Counted from the first letter of the stretch, positions 9,905 to 20,142 are shown. The stretch is DNA of 64,000 nucleotides from Streptococcus sp. (GCA_030528055.1 JAUMZQ010000002.1:186001-250000), one strand, 5' to 3'. A program made the numbers and translations. Notes: generated from the letters alone by a model not told the origin.

Positions 9905-10031
9905 GTTATCTTCCTCCTTCAATCAAATCCCCTCAAAATAGATACTTGGTTAAAATCATAAAAATGAGAAAATATTAGTTATATCTCTTATCGTTTTATT
10001 TAAAAGTTAACTTTAAATATATGTGCTGATA

Positions 10032-11342
10032 TTATTTTCTCTTTCGTGCAATCAAATGAATCGGAGTCCCTTCAAAAACAAAGGCTTTTCGGATTTGATT
10101 TTCTAAAAATCGAAGATAAGAGAAATGCATCAATTCTTCTTCATTTACAAAAATAACAAAAGTTGGTGGTTTTACTGAAACTTGAGTAGCATAAAAAATT
10201 TTCAAGCGTTTCCCTTTGTCTGTTGGGGTAGGATTAATCGCAACAGCATCCATAATGACATCATTCAAAACAGCTGATGGAATTCTGGTGCTTTGACTTT
10301 GACTGATTTGCTTGATCATCTCAGGCAATTTGTTCAAACGTTGCTTCGTTACGGCAGACACAAAGATGATGGGAGCATAAGAAAGATATTGAAATTGATC
10401 TCGAATATCTGTTTCCCAAGCCTTCATAGTCTTATGATCTTTTTCCAAAGTATCCCATTTATTGACAACGATAATGATTCCTTTTCCGGCTTCATGAGCA
10501 AAACCGGCAATTCTCTTATCGTATTCACGGATACCTTCCTCTGCATTTAACACCATCAGTACAATATCCGAACGATCAATAGCTCTCATGGCACGCATTA
10601 CAGAATATTTTTCCGTGTTTTCATAAATTTTTCCAGATTTACGCATACCAGCAGTATCAATCATGGTAAATTCTTGCCCATCACTATCTTCAAAGACCGT
10701 ATCAATAGCATCACGAGTTGTTCCTGCAATGGGGCTAGCAATCACACGATCTTCTCCCAAAATAGCGTTAATCAAACTTGATTTTCCTACATTTGGTCGA
10801 CCAATGAGACTAAATTTAATCATATCTGGATTTTCAACCGCTTGGTCTGTCGGCAGATTTTCTACAATGGCATCTAAAACATCTCCCGTTCCAATTCCGT
10901 GTACAGAAGATACTGGAAATGGCTCTCCCAACCCTAAAGCATAAAAATCAAAAATATCATTTCGCATCTCAGGATTATCTACTTTATTTACTGCTAAAAT
11001 AATGGGTTTGTGAGTTTTATATAAGATACGAGCAACGTATTCATCAGCATCTGTAATCCCTTCTTTTCCAGATACTACAAATACAATGACATCTGCTTCA
11101 TCCATAGCAATCTCTGCTTGATGCTTAATTTGTTCCATAAAAGGAGCATCAACGTCGTCGATTCCTCCCGTATCAATTATGCTAAATTTACGATTGAGCC
11201 ACTCAGCGACAGCATAAATGCGGTCACGCGTTACTCCCTCTACATCCTCCACTATGGAAATTCTTTCTCCTGCTATTCGATTGAAAAGCGTTGATTTTCC
11301 AACGTTCGGTCTTCCAACAATAGCAATAGTTGGTAAAGCCAT
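10032..11342 (-). CDS. der: Ribosome biogenesis GTPase Der (EngA)
   Basis: 436 residues from the ATG at 11342 ([17 protein letters not shown]), which has AAGGAG at the right distance; the longer frame to 11381 has no RBS. Two tandem GTPase domains, each with GRPNVGKS P-loops (about 9-16 and 180-187), DTGG/DTAG G3 and NKVD/NKWD G4 motifs, then a C-terminal KH-like domain. It assists 50S subunit maturation and is essential in most bacteria. It is followed downstream by the CPBP gene and preceded by the nitroreductase gene. Confidence 0.97.
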   Translation of the reverse strand: MALPTIAIVGRPNVGKSTLFNRIAGERISIVEDVEGVTRDRIYAVAEWLNRKFSIIDTGGIDDVDAPFMEQIKHQAEIAMDEADVIVFVVSGKEGITDADEYVARILYKTHKPIILAVNKVDNPEMRNDIFDFYALGLGEPFPVSSVHGIGTGDVLDAIVENLPTDQAVENPDMIKFSLIGRPNVGKSSLINAILGEDRVIASPIAGTTRDAIDTVFEDSDGQEFTMIDTAGMRKSGKIYENTEKYSVMRAMRAIDRSDIVLMVLNAEEGIREYDKRIAGFAHEAGKGIIIVVNKWDTLEKDHKTMKAWETDIRDQFQYLSYAPIIFVSAVTKQRLNKLPEMIKQISQSQSTRIPSAVLNDVIMDAVAINPTPTDKGKRLKIFYATQVSVKPPTFVIFVNEEELMHFSYLRFLENQIRKAFVFEGTPIHLIARKRK

Positions 11343-11402
11343 TTTTTCTCCTTGTCTAAAGTAGAATCCCCTGAAAGTCATATATGATTTCAGAGAACTA
11401 CC

Positions 11403-12119
11403 TTAATCTAATAATTTTTTTTCTTTCAAATTTTCTTGGCTAGCAAGGCTGGGTTCCAAACCAAATTGGTTAGCTAGACGTTGACTCCAACTCTCTTGTG
11501 CACGCCCTGCAGCATAATTTAACTGGACTTGATCATAAGTTTGGATAACAGATGAATCTTGAATTTGATAATTTTCTTCAAAAACAACTGTCTCATAAGG
11601 CAAACGTGGCTTAACTGACGGTTTAGTCGCTGGCTTTCCAAGAGCCATCCCCATAACTGGGTAAGTATAATCTGGCAATTCAAATAGTTTGGCAACTTCT
11701 TTTGACACATCACGAAGAACACCAATCATTACTCCACCGTATCCCAAGCTCTCAGCAGCTAGTAGCGTGTTTTGTGCCACTAAGCTAGTGTCCACAGAGC
11801 TAATAAGAAGATTTTCAATCCCCTGAGGATAAAAGTTATCTGTGTGCTCTTTCACACCTTTTTCTGCTCGATTTAGGTCTCCTACAAAGAGCAAGAAAAC
11901 GGACGATTGGCGAATCGCTTCCTGAGGAACTAGACGAAATAAAGCTTCTTTTTTTTCTTGATTGCGTACAACAATAATAGAATAAGATTGAAAATTCTTC
12001 CAACTGGAAGCACTGCGTCCAGCATCTAGAATACTTCTTAAGTCTTCGTCTGAAATTTTCTCATTCGTAAAGCTCCGAACAGAACTATGTTGTTTCATTA
12101 AGTCAATCATTTCTGTCAT
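11403..12119 (-). CDS. Nitroreductase-family NAD(P)H/FMN oxidoreductase
   Basis: 238 residues. The N-terminal MKQHSSVRSFTNEKISDEDLRSILDAGRSASSWKNFQSYSIIVV pattern and the mid region LAAESLGYGGVMIGVLRD are typical of the NfsA/FRP branch of flavin nitroreductases. The likely job is two-electron reduction of flavin, quinones or nitro-compounds in the cytosol; the substrate is not known. The ATG overlaps the dnaI stop as ATGA, so translation is coupled to the dnaB-dnaI operon. Confidence 0.88.
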   Translation of the reverse strand: MTEMIDLMKQHSSVRSFTNEKISDEDLRSILDAGRSASSWKNFQSYSIIVVRNQEKKEALFRLVPQEAIRQSSVFLLFVGDLNRAEKGVKEHTDNFYPQGIENLLISSVDTSLVAQNTLLAAESLGYGGVMIGVLRDVSKEVAKLFELPDYTYPVMGMALGKPATKPSVKPRLPYETVVFEENYQIQDSSVIQTYDQVQLNYAAGRAQESWSQRLANQFGLEPSLASQENLKEKKLLD

Positions 12120-13015
12120 CTTCTATTCACTCCTTCCAATCGAACTTCTGTGGCTAAAAATTTGATTCTCTCCATAACACGTTTAGCTTGCCAAGTCTCA
12201 TCTCCATTTTTTGAGGTGGCAAAATGCCGTTCTAAATCTGAAAAATTGAAATTAGAAGTGAAAAAAGTTGGTAGATTTTCTTGCATACGATGTTGCAAAA
12301 TAACTTGTAAGATTTCATCTCTTATCCACGAACTAGATTGTTCTGCACCAATATCATCTAAAATTAAGATAGGAGCAAGCTTCACTGCCGTGACCTTTTC
12401 TTGGACTAAACCGGACGAAATAGAATTTTTTACATCCAAAACAAAGCTAGGATAGTGAAGTAAGGTGGTAGAGACTGAACGTTTCTCAGATAAATCATGG
12501 GCCAAAGCAGCCATCATATAACTCTTTCCAACTCCAAAGTCACCGTATAAATACACACCTTTTTGATAATTTGGATATTCTGCCACAAAATTCGTCAGCA
12601 CTTCAAAGGCCTGATAACGTCCAACGTCATCTAAGTCCACTTGAGCCAAACTAGCTTCTTTCAAGCTAGTTGGTAAATGGAGTAAATTGAGACGTTTTTT
12701 AATAGCTTCTTGTCTTTCTTTTTCAATCAATTCCGGTGTTTCTTCATAAGAGACATCCGCATAGCCTTCATTCTTCACTAAAATCGGTTTATAGCCTTTA
12801 GCAATATAGGAGTCATCCTGCAATAAAAAACGATTGCGCTCTGTAATATACTGATTTAGCTTAGAAATACTTCGTTGAATTTCTATTGCCGTTAATTTTT
12901 CTTTGGCAATAAAAGCTGCTACATCTGGATCGGCTAAGATTTGTTCAACCAATTTTTGGTAATCAAATTTCTCCAGTTTATCCATATGAGGTATGTTGTT
13001 CCCAATTTTTTCCAT
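12116..13015 (-). CDS. dnaI: Primosomal protein DnaI (helicase loader)
   Basis: 299 residues. AAA+ ATPase that loads the replicative helicase with DnaB and DnaD. The N-terminal helicase-binding domain is followed by Walker A GDFGVGKS (159-166), Walker B LILDDIG (about 215) and the sensor region FTSNFNF. The protein contains no cysteine at all, so the zinc-binding cluster described in the N-terminal domain of Bacillus subtilis DnaI is absent. It starts directly after the dnaB stop and overlaps the nitroreductase start by 4 bases. Confidence 0.94.
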   Translation of the reverse strand: MEKIGNNIPHMDKLEKFDYQKLVEQILADPDVAAFIAKEKLTAIEIQRSISKLNQYITERNRFLLQDDSYIAKGYKPILVKNEGYADVSYEETPELIEKERQEAIKKRLNLLHLPTSLKEASLAQVDLDDVGRYQAFEVLTNFVAEYPNYQKGVYLYGDFGVGKSYMMAALAHDLSEKRSVSTTLLHYPSFVLDVKNSISSGLVQEKVTAVKLAPILILDDIGAEQSSSWIRDEILQVILQHRMQENLPTFFTSNFNFSDLERHFATSKNGDETWQAKRVMERIKFLATEVRLEGVNRR

Positions 13016-14161
13016 TTAGTCACCTCCTTTATCTAGTTTTGCTAAAAGTTTTTGTTTTTGTTGTTCTAATTCTGCTTGTTTTTCTACGCTCGTATCATTC
13101 TTATAATCTGGCTGACTCCACTCAGGAATGTTATTTTTTTTCGTAGATGATGTTTTAGTAGCATGCTTATTTTGCCCACGTTCACGAATTTTTAGTACCG
13201 CTTCTTCTGCTGAATTTACCTGTTGATAAGCAAAATCATTGGCAACTTTCAAAGCATATTTCTCATTAAGATTAGCTGAGTCCACTTTATTAAAAGTTAG
13301 CAACAAAACGATGTTGATTACTTCATCTAACAATCCCAGTTTTTCCATATTTTGAATTGCTTTTTGCTCTGTTGGAGTAATCGTAGCTTGGCGAACACTT
13401 TTTATTTCAGCAAGGAACACTGATGGTTTCTTATTTTTAGCTGCTTGAATAATGGATTGTTCTTTTGGTGAAAAATGTTCTGTTGTCACTTTTTGAGCTA
13501 ATTTCTTCTTCATTCGTTTAGTAGAAATCACATGAGAAACAGCAGTTTCTTTAGCTAAAATATAAGTTTCATACCAAGTCCATTTTTGTTGTTCAGCAAT
13601 AGCAAATAAAGCAAATAAATCGTCACTTTCATTTGCAAAACGTAAATTGTCCCGTGCCATTTGTTGCTTAAAGTAATGAAGTTCAAAGTCATTTTTAGGT
13701 TGAACAGGTGACAACTCTCTATCTTCCACAGAAAAAATTTCTGAAAAAGAACGACTAACTAACTGACCATTTATCGGACTAGGTTTTAAGGAATCAGCTG
13801 CAACATCTCCAATTTTTTTCTCCAATAATTTACTATAAACATGGTGAGAAAAAAAGTTTTCTGCTGATATAGGCTCATACAATCGAATAAAATATTGTTC
13901 TTCTTTCTTATATACTGTTACCAAACGAATTGCGATTAAACGATCTAAACTGTTTTGAAAAGCTTCCATTCCAATATTTAGATGGTTTAAAATCTGACTA
14001 AAAAAGTGTGTGCGTTCTCCATTATCCCAAAAAGAAAGAAAGTAAAGATAAAGTGCTACAGCATCCTTCTCAATGATAGGAAGGTACAGTCTAGTTAGAT
14101 TTCCTATATCCTGGCTTACATGATTGTTGGGTAAGAAAGAAAAATGAGTATTTGGTTTCAT
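13016..14161 (-). CDS. dnaB: Replication initiation protein DnaB (DnaD-like)
   Basis: 381 residues. This is the Firmicute initiation and membrane-attachment protein, not the helicase. The N-terminal winged-helix region (NTHFSFLPNNHVSQDIGNLTRLYLPIIEKDAVALYLYFLSFW) and a DnaB_2/DnaD C-terminal region are recognisable; the last 60 residues are charged. It helps recruit DnaI and the replicative helicase at oriC and restart sites. It follows nrdR by 3 bases and is followed immediately by dnaI: operon nrdR-dnaB-dnaI. Confidence 0.92.
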   Translation of the reverse strand: MKPNTHFSFLPNNHVSQDIGNLTRLYLPIIEKDAVALYLYFLSFWDNGERTHFFSQILNHLNIGMEAFQNSLDRLIAIRLVTVYKKEEQYFIRLYEPISAENFFSHHVYSKLLEKKIGDVAADSLKPSPINGQLVSRSFSEIFSVEDRELSPVQPKNDFELHYFKQQMARDNLRFANESDDLFALFAIAEQQKWTWYETYILAKETAVSHVISTKRMKKKLAQKVTTEHFSPKEQSIIQAAKNKKPSVFLAEIKSVRQATITPTEQKAIQNMEKLGLLDEVINIVLLLTFNKVDSANLNEKYALKVANDFAYQQVNSAEEAVLKIRERGQNKHATKTSSTKKNNIPEWSQPDYKNDTSVEKQAELEQQKQKLLAKLDKGGD

Positions 14162-14164
14162 TTA

Positions 14165-14635
14165 TTATTCCTTTTTCTTCTTAGATCCCTTGGTGATTTG
14201 TTTTAAAAGACTTTCCAATTCTCCCACGTCTTTAAAACTTCGGTATACACTAGCAAAACGGACATACGTAATTTCATCCAATTCAGCTAGTTCCTCCATC
14301 ACCAAAGAACCGATGTATTCACTATCAATTTCATTATCACTCTGACTACGAATTTTTTGCTCAATACGAACAACGATAGCCTCAATTTGATCACTCGAAA
14401 CAGGTCTTTTCTGTGCGGAACGAATAATCCCGTTAAATATCTTATCACGAGAAAACTGTTCTCTTGTACCATCTTTTTTTACTACAACAAGAGTTCTTTC
14501 TTCAACACGCTCATAAGTTGTAAAGCGATGACGACAACTTTCGCATTCTCGGCGTCGACGAATGGTATTGCCATCTTCTGCTTGACGACTATCAACTACA
14601 CTGGATTTGCTAGCACCACATTTTGGACAACGCAT
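14165..14635 (-). CDS. nrdR: Transcriptional repressor NrdR
   Basis: 156 residues. Repressor of ribonucleotide reductase genes that senses ATP/dATP. Zinc ribbon cysteines C3, C6, C31, C34 (MRCPKCG ... RRECESC), then an ATP-cone domain (about 49-139) beginning [16 protein letters not shown]. The lysine-rich tail GSKKKKE is unremarkable. First gene of the nrdR-dnaB-dnaI operon; AGGAGG precedes the ATG. Spaced NrdR boxes upstream were not seen. Confidence 0.97.
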   Translation of the reverse strand: MRCPKCGASKSSVVDSRQAEDGNTIRRRRECESCRHRFTTYERVEERTLVVVKKDGTREQFSRDKIFNGIIRSAQKRPVSSDQIEAIVVRIEQKIRSQSDNEIDSEYIGSLVMEELAELDEITYVRFASVYRSFKDVGELESLLKQITKGSKKKKE

Positions 14636-14813
14636 GTCAGACCTCCTAGATTCTTAATACTTCATTATAACATGTTTTAAACAATAACAAAAGTTAACAA
14701 CAGAGAAGCCAAGGACAACTTTTCAATCAATTATTTCGATTTAATCGTTTTCTACTTTCTTGCTAACGGTTTTATGTTTATAACTATTTATGACAACTAC
14801 CTTCTAACAAAAA

Positions 14814-14848
14814 CTAACGTGCCGTTACCGACACGCTAGCTTATTTTT
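14814..14848 (-). terminator. Terminator after the Bsp/C39 protein gene
   Basis: Imperfect long stem: CTAACGTG (14814-14821) with CACGCTAG (14832-14839), plus inner CG pairs, and T-runs on both sides (TTTTTG on the minus strand). It sits 40 bases beyond the stop of the secreted-protein gene. Confidence 0.65.
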
Positions 14849-14888
14849 AAGGATTATTCACCTATTTTTTAGTAAGAATTTTTACAGT

Positions 14889-17714
14889 TTAGACATCTGT
14901 AATTTTGACGAATGGTCTACCCAAACCGTTGACATCCCCACTTTGTGTACTTTGCTCATTCCAAAGCCTAGACAAAGGATACCAACCGTTATTAGAAGCA
15001 TTGTATGGGTCATGAACATAGACTGAACCATTTGAATAATTTTTAAGAACAATTTCATGGCTTGTTCCTATTCCCCATGGAGAGAATTTATTTTGTTCTA
15101 CTGCTGCCACTACATGATGTCCTTCTTGTAAAGTACTCGTTATAGAATCCAAAGAATTCAAAACTGTTGGTACCAAGCCCCATTGACGTGTAGCCATCAA
15201 GACTCCTCTACCAGTGGTTCCTTTTTCATTGCCTCTATTGAACTCAACTGTATTGTGATAAAGATAATCCGCAACCATAGTCGGAAGTACTTCTGTCCCT
15301 AGTAACGATGAAAAGACCATTGCCAAACTTGTTGGTACACATCCCGTTGCAGCCATTGAAGAATATCCGTAATAATTATTTCCCCAGCGACCATCTCTTT
15401 GATTGTAATAAGGAGTATCATAATTTGTCCGCTTCACATCAAAATCTGTTGAAGTAAGAAAATACATTTTACCATTATCTACTTGATACACATGGAGATG
15501 ATAAACACCTGTATTGGAATGATTTGCGGCATTGAACAAACTAATTGCATTTGTACCATCTGTTACTGCATCGTACCATCTGATATCATCTTGACCATTT
15601 GTTTCTGACCAGACAGCATATTTTACCGCCCCATTAGAGTAAACACCCGCAACAGAAACAACATAGATACCAGTCCCTTTATAACTTGCGGAAACTGTTG
15701 CCGTTTTCTCAGTATTATTTAAAGCATACACTCCTACATTATAACCAACTGTATCTCCTTCTTTAGTCTTCACATAGGCATGAATAGTGTAATTACCTGA
15801 GATATTATGATGGTATTTTTCATCAACATTTATAATCGTTTTACCATCTACAACGCTAGAACTTGTATACCAATGAAGGTTTGCCTGCTTTTCATCCGAC
15901 CAAACAGCAACTTGAACACTAGAAATATCTTTTGAAGTTTCCGTTTCAGCAATCACAACTTGTATCGTACCCTTTGAAGCATTGTGGTTTTGAACAGTTA
16001 CTACTGGATTGGTTAAATTTTTTGAAAAAGCTAAATCAGCTCCATCAGTCACAGCTAAACCTACCAATGAATGAGTTACTTCACTTCGTCCGTAAACATG
16101 GACATTATAATGTCCGGTTTCAAAATGATGGTTTTTAGCATAGAATGTATAAGCATAAGTCCCATCCGTTTGTTTTTTTGCATGATACCACTGGATATCA
16201 TCTTGATTGTTTGCACTTGTCCATGTTGGTAATATAATCTCTGTGATATAGACAGGAACATCGCTAACTGTCACTCGAACTGAGGTTTCACTGGCTTTAA
16301 CTAATGCGACTTTTATATTTGGTTGTGGGACATCGACAGAAACAGCACTTAGTGCTTGCATCTTCCCTTTGACAACAGCATAAGTATGAATAAAGTACGT
16401 TCCGTAATCTCCTGTATAAAGTGCCGTTGTCTTGCCACTATCATCAACTTTATACCATTTGATATCATCTTGACCATTTTTGGTAGACCAGACTGCATGA
16501 TAAACCGTTAATCCTTGACTAACATCACTTGGCATAGCAATTTGAATTCCTTTTTCATCCAATTTTGTCGTAACAGAGACATCGCCAAATGAATAATCGT
16601 TTTTAAAACTCGTAACCGCCAAACCTGTCAAATGGTTTGTTACCTTATTTTCACCATATACATGAACATTATAGATACCTGACTCAAGATTATGGTTTGC
16701 TTCACTAAATGTTACATAATAATTTCCATCCGTCGCTTTAGTGGCTTTATACCATCGAATATCATCTTGATCATTCGCACTTGTCCATATCGGAACTTGG
16801 ATATTATCAATATAGATAGGAACGTCCGTCACTGCTACTTTATAGGTCGTTGCGCTGTCTTTTTTGATGGTTGTTTTCACATTTGGTGGAGCAACATCAA
16901 TGGTTGTTCCATTTAAGGCCATCATTTTACCGTTTTGATTTTGGTAAGTATGAATATAGTATTTTCCATAAGAGCCTGTGTAGTTTGCTGTTGCTTTTCC
17001 ATTAGGATCTGCAGTATACCATACTAAGTCATCTTGCCCTTTGATTTCCGACCAGACTGCAAACAAAATTTTTGAATCCTTAGATATTTCTTGATTGTAT
17101 TGCAAATGAAAACCATTATTCCCTAATGTGACGCTGGTGACCTCTGCAACGCCACTTCCACTAGCAGATGATTTTCTTGTTTCTGCGTTGGTTTCACTGA
17201 CAGCGGTTGACTGGTTAGTTTTTTGTTCTTGAGGTCCGTCTAAATGGTTTCTTTGTTCTTCATTTACATCATTATCTACTATCTTTTTCACTGTTGTATC
17301 ATCAGCAATATTTGAAGTTTTCTCTGTTTCATCAGACAAAGTAGCAGATTCTGAATCGTTCTTGGGCAGAATTGTTTCAGGATTATTTGTATTATATGAG
17401 TTCTCGGTTATTTCACTAGCTTCATTAGATGATGTTTCAGATGAAACCTTGTTTTCATTCGTTTGAATCTGTGTATCTGGAACACGACTAGTTTCTTGAT
17501 TGGCATCTATGTTGTTCGCATTTTCTATTGCAGTATCTGAGCTATCATTATTCTTCAAAACATTAACGATATTACTAGTATCATTGCTAGTTGCTTCGTC
17601 AGCACTTACTCCCGATGTACCAACTGTTGCAAATAAAATACCAAAAAGTAGCAATACTCCAACAACACCATATGCTTTTGACTTCTTAATTGTTCCGTGA
17701 CCTTTTGTCTCCAT
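14889..17714 (-). CDS. Secreted protein with six GBS Bsp-like repeats and a C39-like peptidase domain
   Basis: 941 residues if started at the ATG at 17714, which has GGAG 6 bases upstream; the ATG at 17726 has none. Signal segment KSKAYGVVGVLLLFGILFATVGTSGVSADE, then an Asn/Thr/Ser-rich spacer to about residue 180. Six ~95-residue GBS Bsp-like repeats follow, each with a W(S/T)..(G/N)QDD(I/L).WY core (the fifth, VWSDEKQANLHWY, lacks QDD). The C-terminus (about 765-941) is Peptidase_C39_2-like: Cys in AATGCVPTSLAM (about 792), His in GTSHEIVL (about 886), then HDP. No LPXTG or choline-binding repeats. It is probably a surface-associated wall hydrolase or peptidase; the exact substrate is unknown. 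Related Bsp-repeat proteins shape cell morphology. A promoter (TTGGAT-17-TATAAT) lies at 17745-17773. Confidence 0.85.
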   Translation of the reverse strand: METKGHGTIKKSKAYGVVGVLLLFGILFATVGTSGVSADEATSNDTSNIVNVLKNNDSSDTAIENANNIDANQETSRVPDTQIQTNENKVSSETSSNEASEITENSYNTNNPETILPKNDSESATLSDETEKTSNIADDTTVKKIVDNDVNEEQRNHLDGPQEQKTNQSTAVSETNAETRKSSASGSGVAEVTSVTLGNNGFHLQYNQEISKDSKILFAVWSEIKGQDDLVWYTADPNGKATANYTGSYGKYYIHTYQNQNGKMMALNGTTIDVAPPNVKTTIKKDSATTYKVAVTDVPIYIDNIQVPIWTSANDQDDIRWYKATKATDGNYYVTFSEANHNLESGIYNVHVYGENKVTNHLTGLAVTSFKNDYSFGDVSVTTKLDEKGIQIAMPSDVSQGLTVYHAVWSTKNGQDDIKWYKVDDSGKTTALYTGDYGTYFIHTYAVVKGKMQALSAVSVDVPQPNIKVALVKASETSVRVTVSDVPVYITEIILPTWTSANNQDDIQWYHAKKQTDGTYAYTFYAKNHHFETGHYNVHVYGRSEVTHSLVGLAVTDGADLAFSKNLTNPVVTVQNHNASKGTIQVVIAETETSKDISSVQVAVWSDEKQANLHWYTSSSVVDGKTIINVDEKYHHNISGNYTIHAYVKTKEGDTVGYNVGVYALNNTEKTATVSASYKGTGIYVVSVAGVYSNGAVKYAVWSETNGQDDIRWYDAVTDGTNAISLFNAANHSNTGVYHLHVYQVDNGKMYFLTSTDFDVKRTNYDTPYYNQRDGRWGNNYYGYSSMAATGCVPTSLAMVFSSLLGTEVLPTMVADYLYHNTVEFNRGNEKGTTGRGVLMATRQWGLVPTVLNSLDSITSTLQEGHHVVAAVEQNKFSPWGIGTSHEIVLKNYSNGSVYVHDPYNASNNGWYPLSRLWNEQSTQSGDVNGLGRPFVKITDV

Positions 17715-17744
17715 TCCATTCTCCATATATTTATATTTTTTAAT

Positions 17745-17801
17745 ATTATAGCTTATTTTAAAAAGGCATCCAAAAATAGTCCACTATCTACTCAGTAGTC
17801 C
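17745..17801 (-). promoter_or_regulatory. Promoter and twin palindromes upstream of the Bsp/C39 gene
   Basis: Minus-strand -10 TATAAT (17745-17750) and -35 TTGGAT (17768-17773), 17-base spacer. Immediately upstream lie two adjacent small palindromes, ATAGTccACTAT (17776-17787) and CTACTcAGTAG (17788-17798), and a direct repeat TAGTCC (17777 and 17796). The position fits an operator or activator site; the regulator is unknown. Confidence 0.55.
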
Positions 17802-17846
17802 TTAATCATGCTTTTCACAAATAAAATCCCTTATTTCTACAATGCG

Positions 17847-17878
17847 AAAAGCAACAGAATAAAAATTACTGCTGCTTT
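17847..17878 (-). terminator. Terminator-like hairpin after ritR
   Basis: On the minus strand AAAGCAGCAG pairs with CTGTTGCTTT through one G-U pair. It is located 9 bases past the ritR stop. The U-tract is short. Confidence 0.5.
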
Positions 17879-17886
17879 ATTAATGC

Positions 17887-18579
17887 TTATTCTTGGATTT
17901 TATACCCAACTCCACGAACCGTCTTAATGTAACTAGGTTGTCCCGAAACATCAATCTTACTGCGAAGGTAACGAATATAAACATCTACCACATTTGTTTC
18001 AAGAGCATTTTCATATTTCCAGACACGTTCTAGTAACTGTTCACGGCTTAACGCTTTATTTCCATTTCCCATAAGAGTTACTAGTAAATCATATTCTCGT
18101 CTCGTTAAAGTAATCACCTCTTCGCCACGATAAACAATATGATTTTTCACATCTATTCGCAAATTTCGGTAAGAAGTTGGAATTTTTAATTGGCTACAAT
18201 GTTGATCTATAAAATCACGACCTCGAAAAATAGCCGATATTTTTTCAACCAAATTACTGATAATAAATGGTTTTGTCATGTAGGAAACAGCAAAACGACA
18301 AATCTCTTCCGTATGTTCTACTATCTCTTCACGACTAGCCAGTACAATAATTACTGAAGCCGGTTTACTCACACTTAATTCTTCCGCAAAAGTCCAAGCT
18401 GTCATTTCTTGTAAAGAGTAGTTCAAAAGAAGTAAATCATAGTCATTTTCTTTAGCTAATTTCAGACCTTCTTTACCTGTATCAGCCACATCTACTGAAA
18501 AACCTTCATTTTGTAATTCTACACTTACAAACCGTGCAAGATTTTTTTCATTTTCAACTAATAAAATTCTCTTAGCCAT
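17887..18579 (-). CDS. ritR: Orphan redox response regulator RitR
   Basis: 230-residue OmpR-type regulator with a receiver domain (1-115) and a winged-helix DNA-binding domain (about 135-228, RREYDLLVTLMGNGNKALSREQLLERVW). The phosphoacceptor position is Asn53 (LLLNYS), not Asp, and a lone Cys sits at residue 128 in the interdomain linker (DQHCSQ). Both are the hallmarks of RitR, the orphan regulator that in pneumococcus controls iron uptake and oxidative stress through oxidation of Cys128. No histidine kinase is adjacent. It lies 9 bases downstream of gnd, the same pairing as in pneumococcus. Confidence is high because residue numbering matches exactly. Confidence 0.93.
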   Translation of the reverse strand: MAKRILLVENEKNLARFVSVELQNEGFSVDVADTGKEGLKLAKENDYDLLLLNYSLQEMTAWTFAEELSVSKPASVIIVLASREEIVEHTEEICRFAVSYMTKPFIISNLVEKISAIFRGRDFIDQHCSQLKIPTSYRNLRIDVKNHIVYRGEEVITLTRREYDLLVTLMGNGNKALSREQLLERVWKYENALETNVVDVYIRYLRSKIDVSGQPSYIKTVRGVGYKIQE

Positions 18580-18588
18580 TGATTTTCC

Positions 18589-20013
18589 TTATTTTTCATC
18601 ATACCAAGAATAGTGATAGACTCCTTCTTTATCTTTCCGTTCATAGGTGTGAGCACCAAAGTAATCTCGTTGTGCTTGAATCAGATTGGCTGGCAAATCC
18701 GCTGCACGGTAGCTATCGAAGTAAGCAATCGCACTTGAGAATGTCGGTACAGGAATACCTTGTTGGACAGCTAAACTAACCACATCTCGAACAGCTTGTT
18801 GGTACTTGGCTGTAATCTCTATGAAGTATTCATCTAGTAAAAGATTAGCTAAATCCGCATCACGCTTATAAGCGTCTGTGATTTTTTGCAAGAAACGAGC
18901 ACGGATGATACAGCCAGCACGCCAGATTGACGCAATTTCTCCAAATGGTAAATCCCAATTATTTTCTTTACTAGCTACACGCAACTGTGCAAAACCTTGT
19001 GCATAGGACATGATTTTAGAGAAATAAAGAGCTTGACGAATTTTTTCGATTAATTCTGCTTTTTCTCCTTCAAATGGAACCGTAGCTGGTTTTGGTAAAA
19101 TTTGACTAGCATGGAGACGTTCATCTTTATAAGTTGAGATATAACGTGCAAAAACAGATTCTGTGATCAAAGGAAGAGGTACCCCTAAATCTAGAGAAGA
19201 CTGACTTGTCCATTTCCCTGTTCCTTTATTTCCTGCTGCATCTAAAATGTAATCTACAATGAAACCATCTTGACCTTCATCATCTTTACGTGTCAAAATA
19301 TCTGCTGTGATTTCAATTAAGTAGCTATCCAGCTCTCCCTTATTCCACTCAGTGAAAATACCCGCCATTTCAGCTGCTGAAAGTCCAAGTAGACGATGCA
19401 TTAAGTCATAGCTCTCTGCAATTAATTGCATATCTCCATACTCAATACCATTATGCACCATTTTTACATAATGACCCGCACCATTTGGTCCAATATAAGT
19501 TACACAAGGCGCTCCGTCCTCAGGCGCTTTCGCAGAAATTTCTTCCAATACATCTGCCACCAATTCGTAAGCTTCTTTTTGTCCGCCTGGCATGATGGAT
19601 GGTCCTTCTAAAGCCCCTTTTTCACCACCTGATACACCTGTTCCGATAAAGTTAATTCCTGAATTTGCTAACTCTTCGCTACGACGAATGGTATCTTTGT
19701 AAAAAGTATTTCCACCATCAATTAGAATATCTCCCTTATCCAAGTAAGGAAGTAGGGCTTGAATGGTCGCATCTGTTCCAGGACCTGCTTGAACCATTAA
19801 CATTATACGACGTGGTTTTTCAATAGAAGAAACAAATGATTCTACATCATAACTTGGTAAAAATTTTTTCTCAGGGTGACTTGCAATCACATCTTCTGTT
19901 TTATTAGCCGAACGATTATAAATTGCTACCGTGTAACCGCGTGATTCTACGTTAAGGGCGAGGTTGCGACCCATAACAGCCATACCAACAACACCAAAGT
20001 TTGCTTTTGTCAT
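18589..20013 (-). CDS. gnd: 6-phosphogluconate dehydrogenase (decarboxylating)
   Basis: 474 residues, normal length. Oxidative pentose phosphate pathway: 6-phosphogluconate to ribulose 5-phosphate, CO2 and NADPH. N-terminal Rossmann motif [15 protein letters not shown] (7-21), catalytic region [34 protein letters not shown], and C-terminal tail with H/R residues typical of the family. Likely operon gnd-ritR, linking NADPH supply to redox control. Confidence 0.97.
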   Translation of the reverse strand: MTKANFGVVGMAVMGRNLALNVESRGYTVAIYNRSANKTEDVIASHPEKKFLPSYDVESFVSSIEKPRRIMLMVQAGPGTDATIQALLPYLDKGDILIDGGNTFYKDTIRRSEELANSGINFIGTGVSGGEKGALEGPSIMPGGQKEAYELVADVLEEISAKAPEDGAPCVTYIGPNGAGHYVKMVHNGIEYGDMQLIAESYDLMHRLLGLSAAEMAGIFTEWNKGELDSYLIEITADILTRKDDEGQDGFIVDYILDAAGNKGTGKWTSQSSLDLGVPLPLITESVFARYISTYKDERLHASQILPKPATVPFEGEKAELIEKIRQALYFSKIMSYAQGFAQLRVASKENNWDLPFGEIASIWRAGCIIRARFLQKITDAYKRDADLANLLLDEYFIEITAKYQQAVRDVVSLAVQQGIPVPTFSSAIAYFDSYRAADLPANLIQAQRDYFGAHTYERKDKEGVYHYSWYDEK

Positions 20014-20111
20014 TTTCTACTCCTATGTCCTGTCTTATATATTTTGTTCCATTTTACCATTTTTAGAGTCTAAAAGAAAGCATTAAGACAAGAGTATCAT
20101 TCTAAAAGAAC

Positions 20112-20142
20112 AAAAAGAACTGAGCTTCTGCTCAATTCTTTT
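20112..20142 (-). terminator. Terminator after the YceD-family gene
   Basis: 11-bp stem around a 4-base loop (AAAGAACTGAGC / GCTCAATTCTTT); the C/A position becomes a U-G pair only on the minus strand, and T-runs follow there. It lies 84 bases after the stop of the 20226-20759 gene. Confidence 0.7.

Noticed and set aside
13016..14161. Replicative helicase DnaB
   Set aside because: No Walker motifs; this is the DnaD-like initiation protein that bears the same symbol in Firmicutes.
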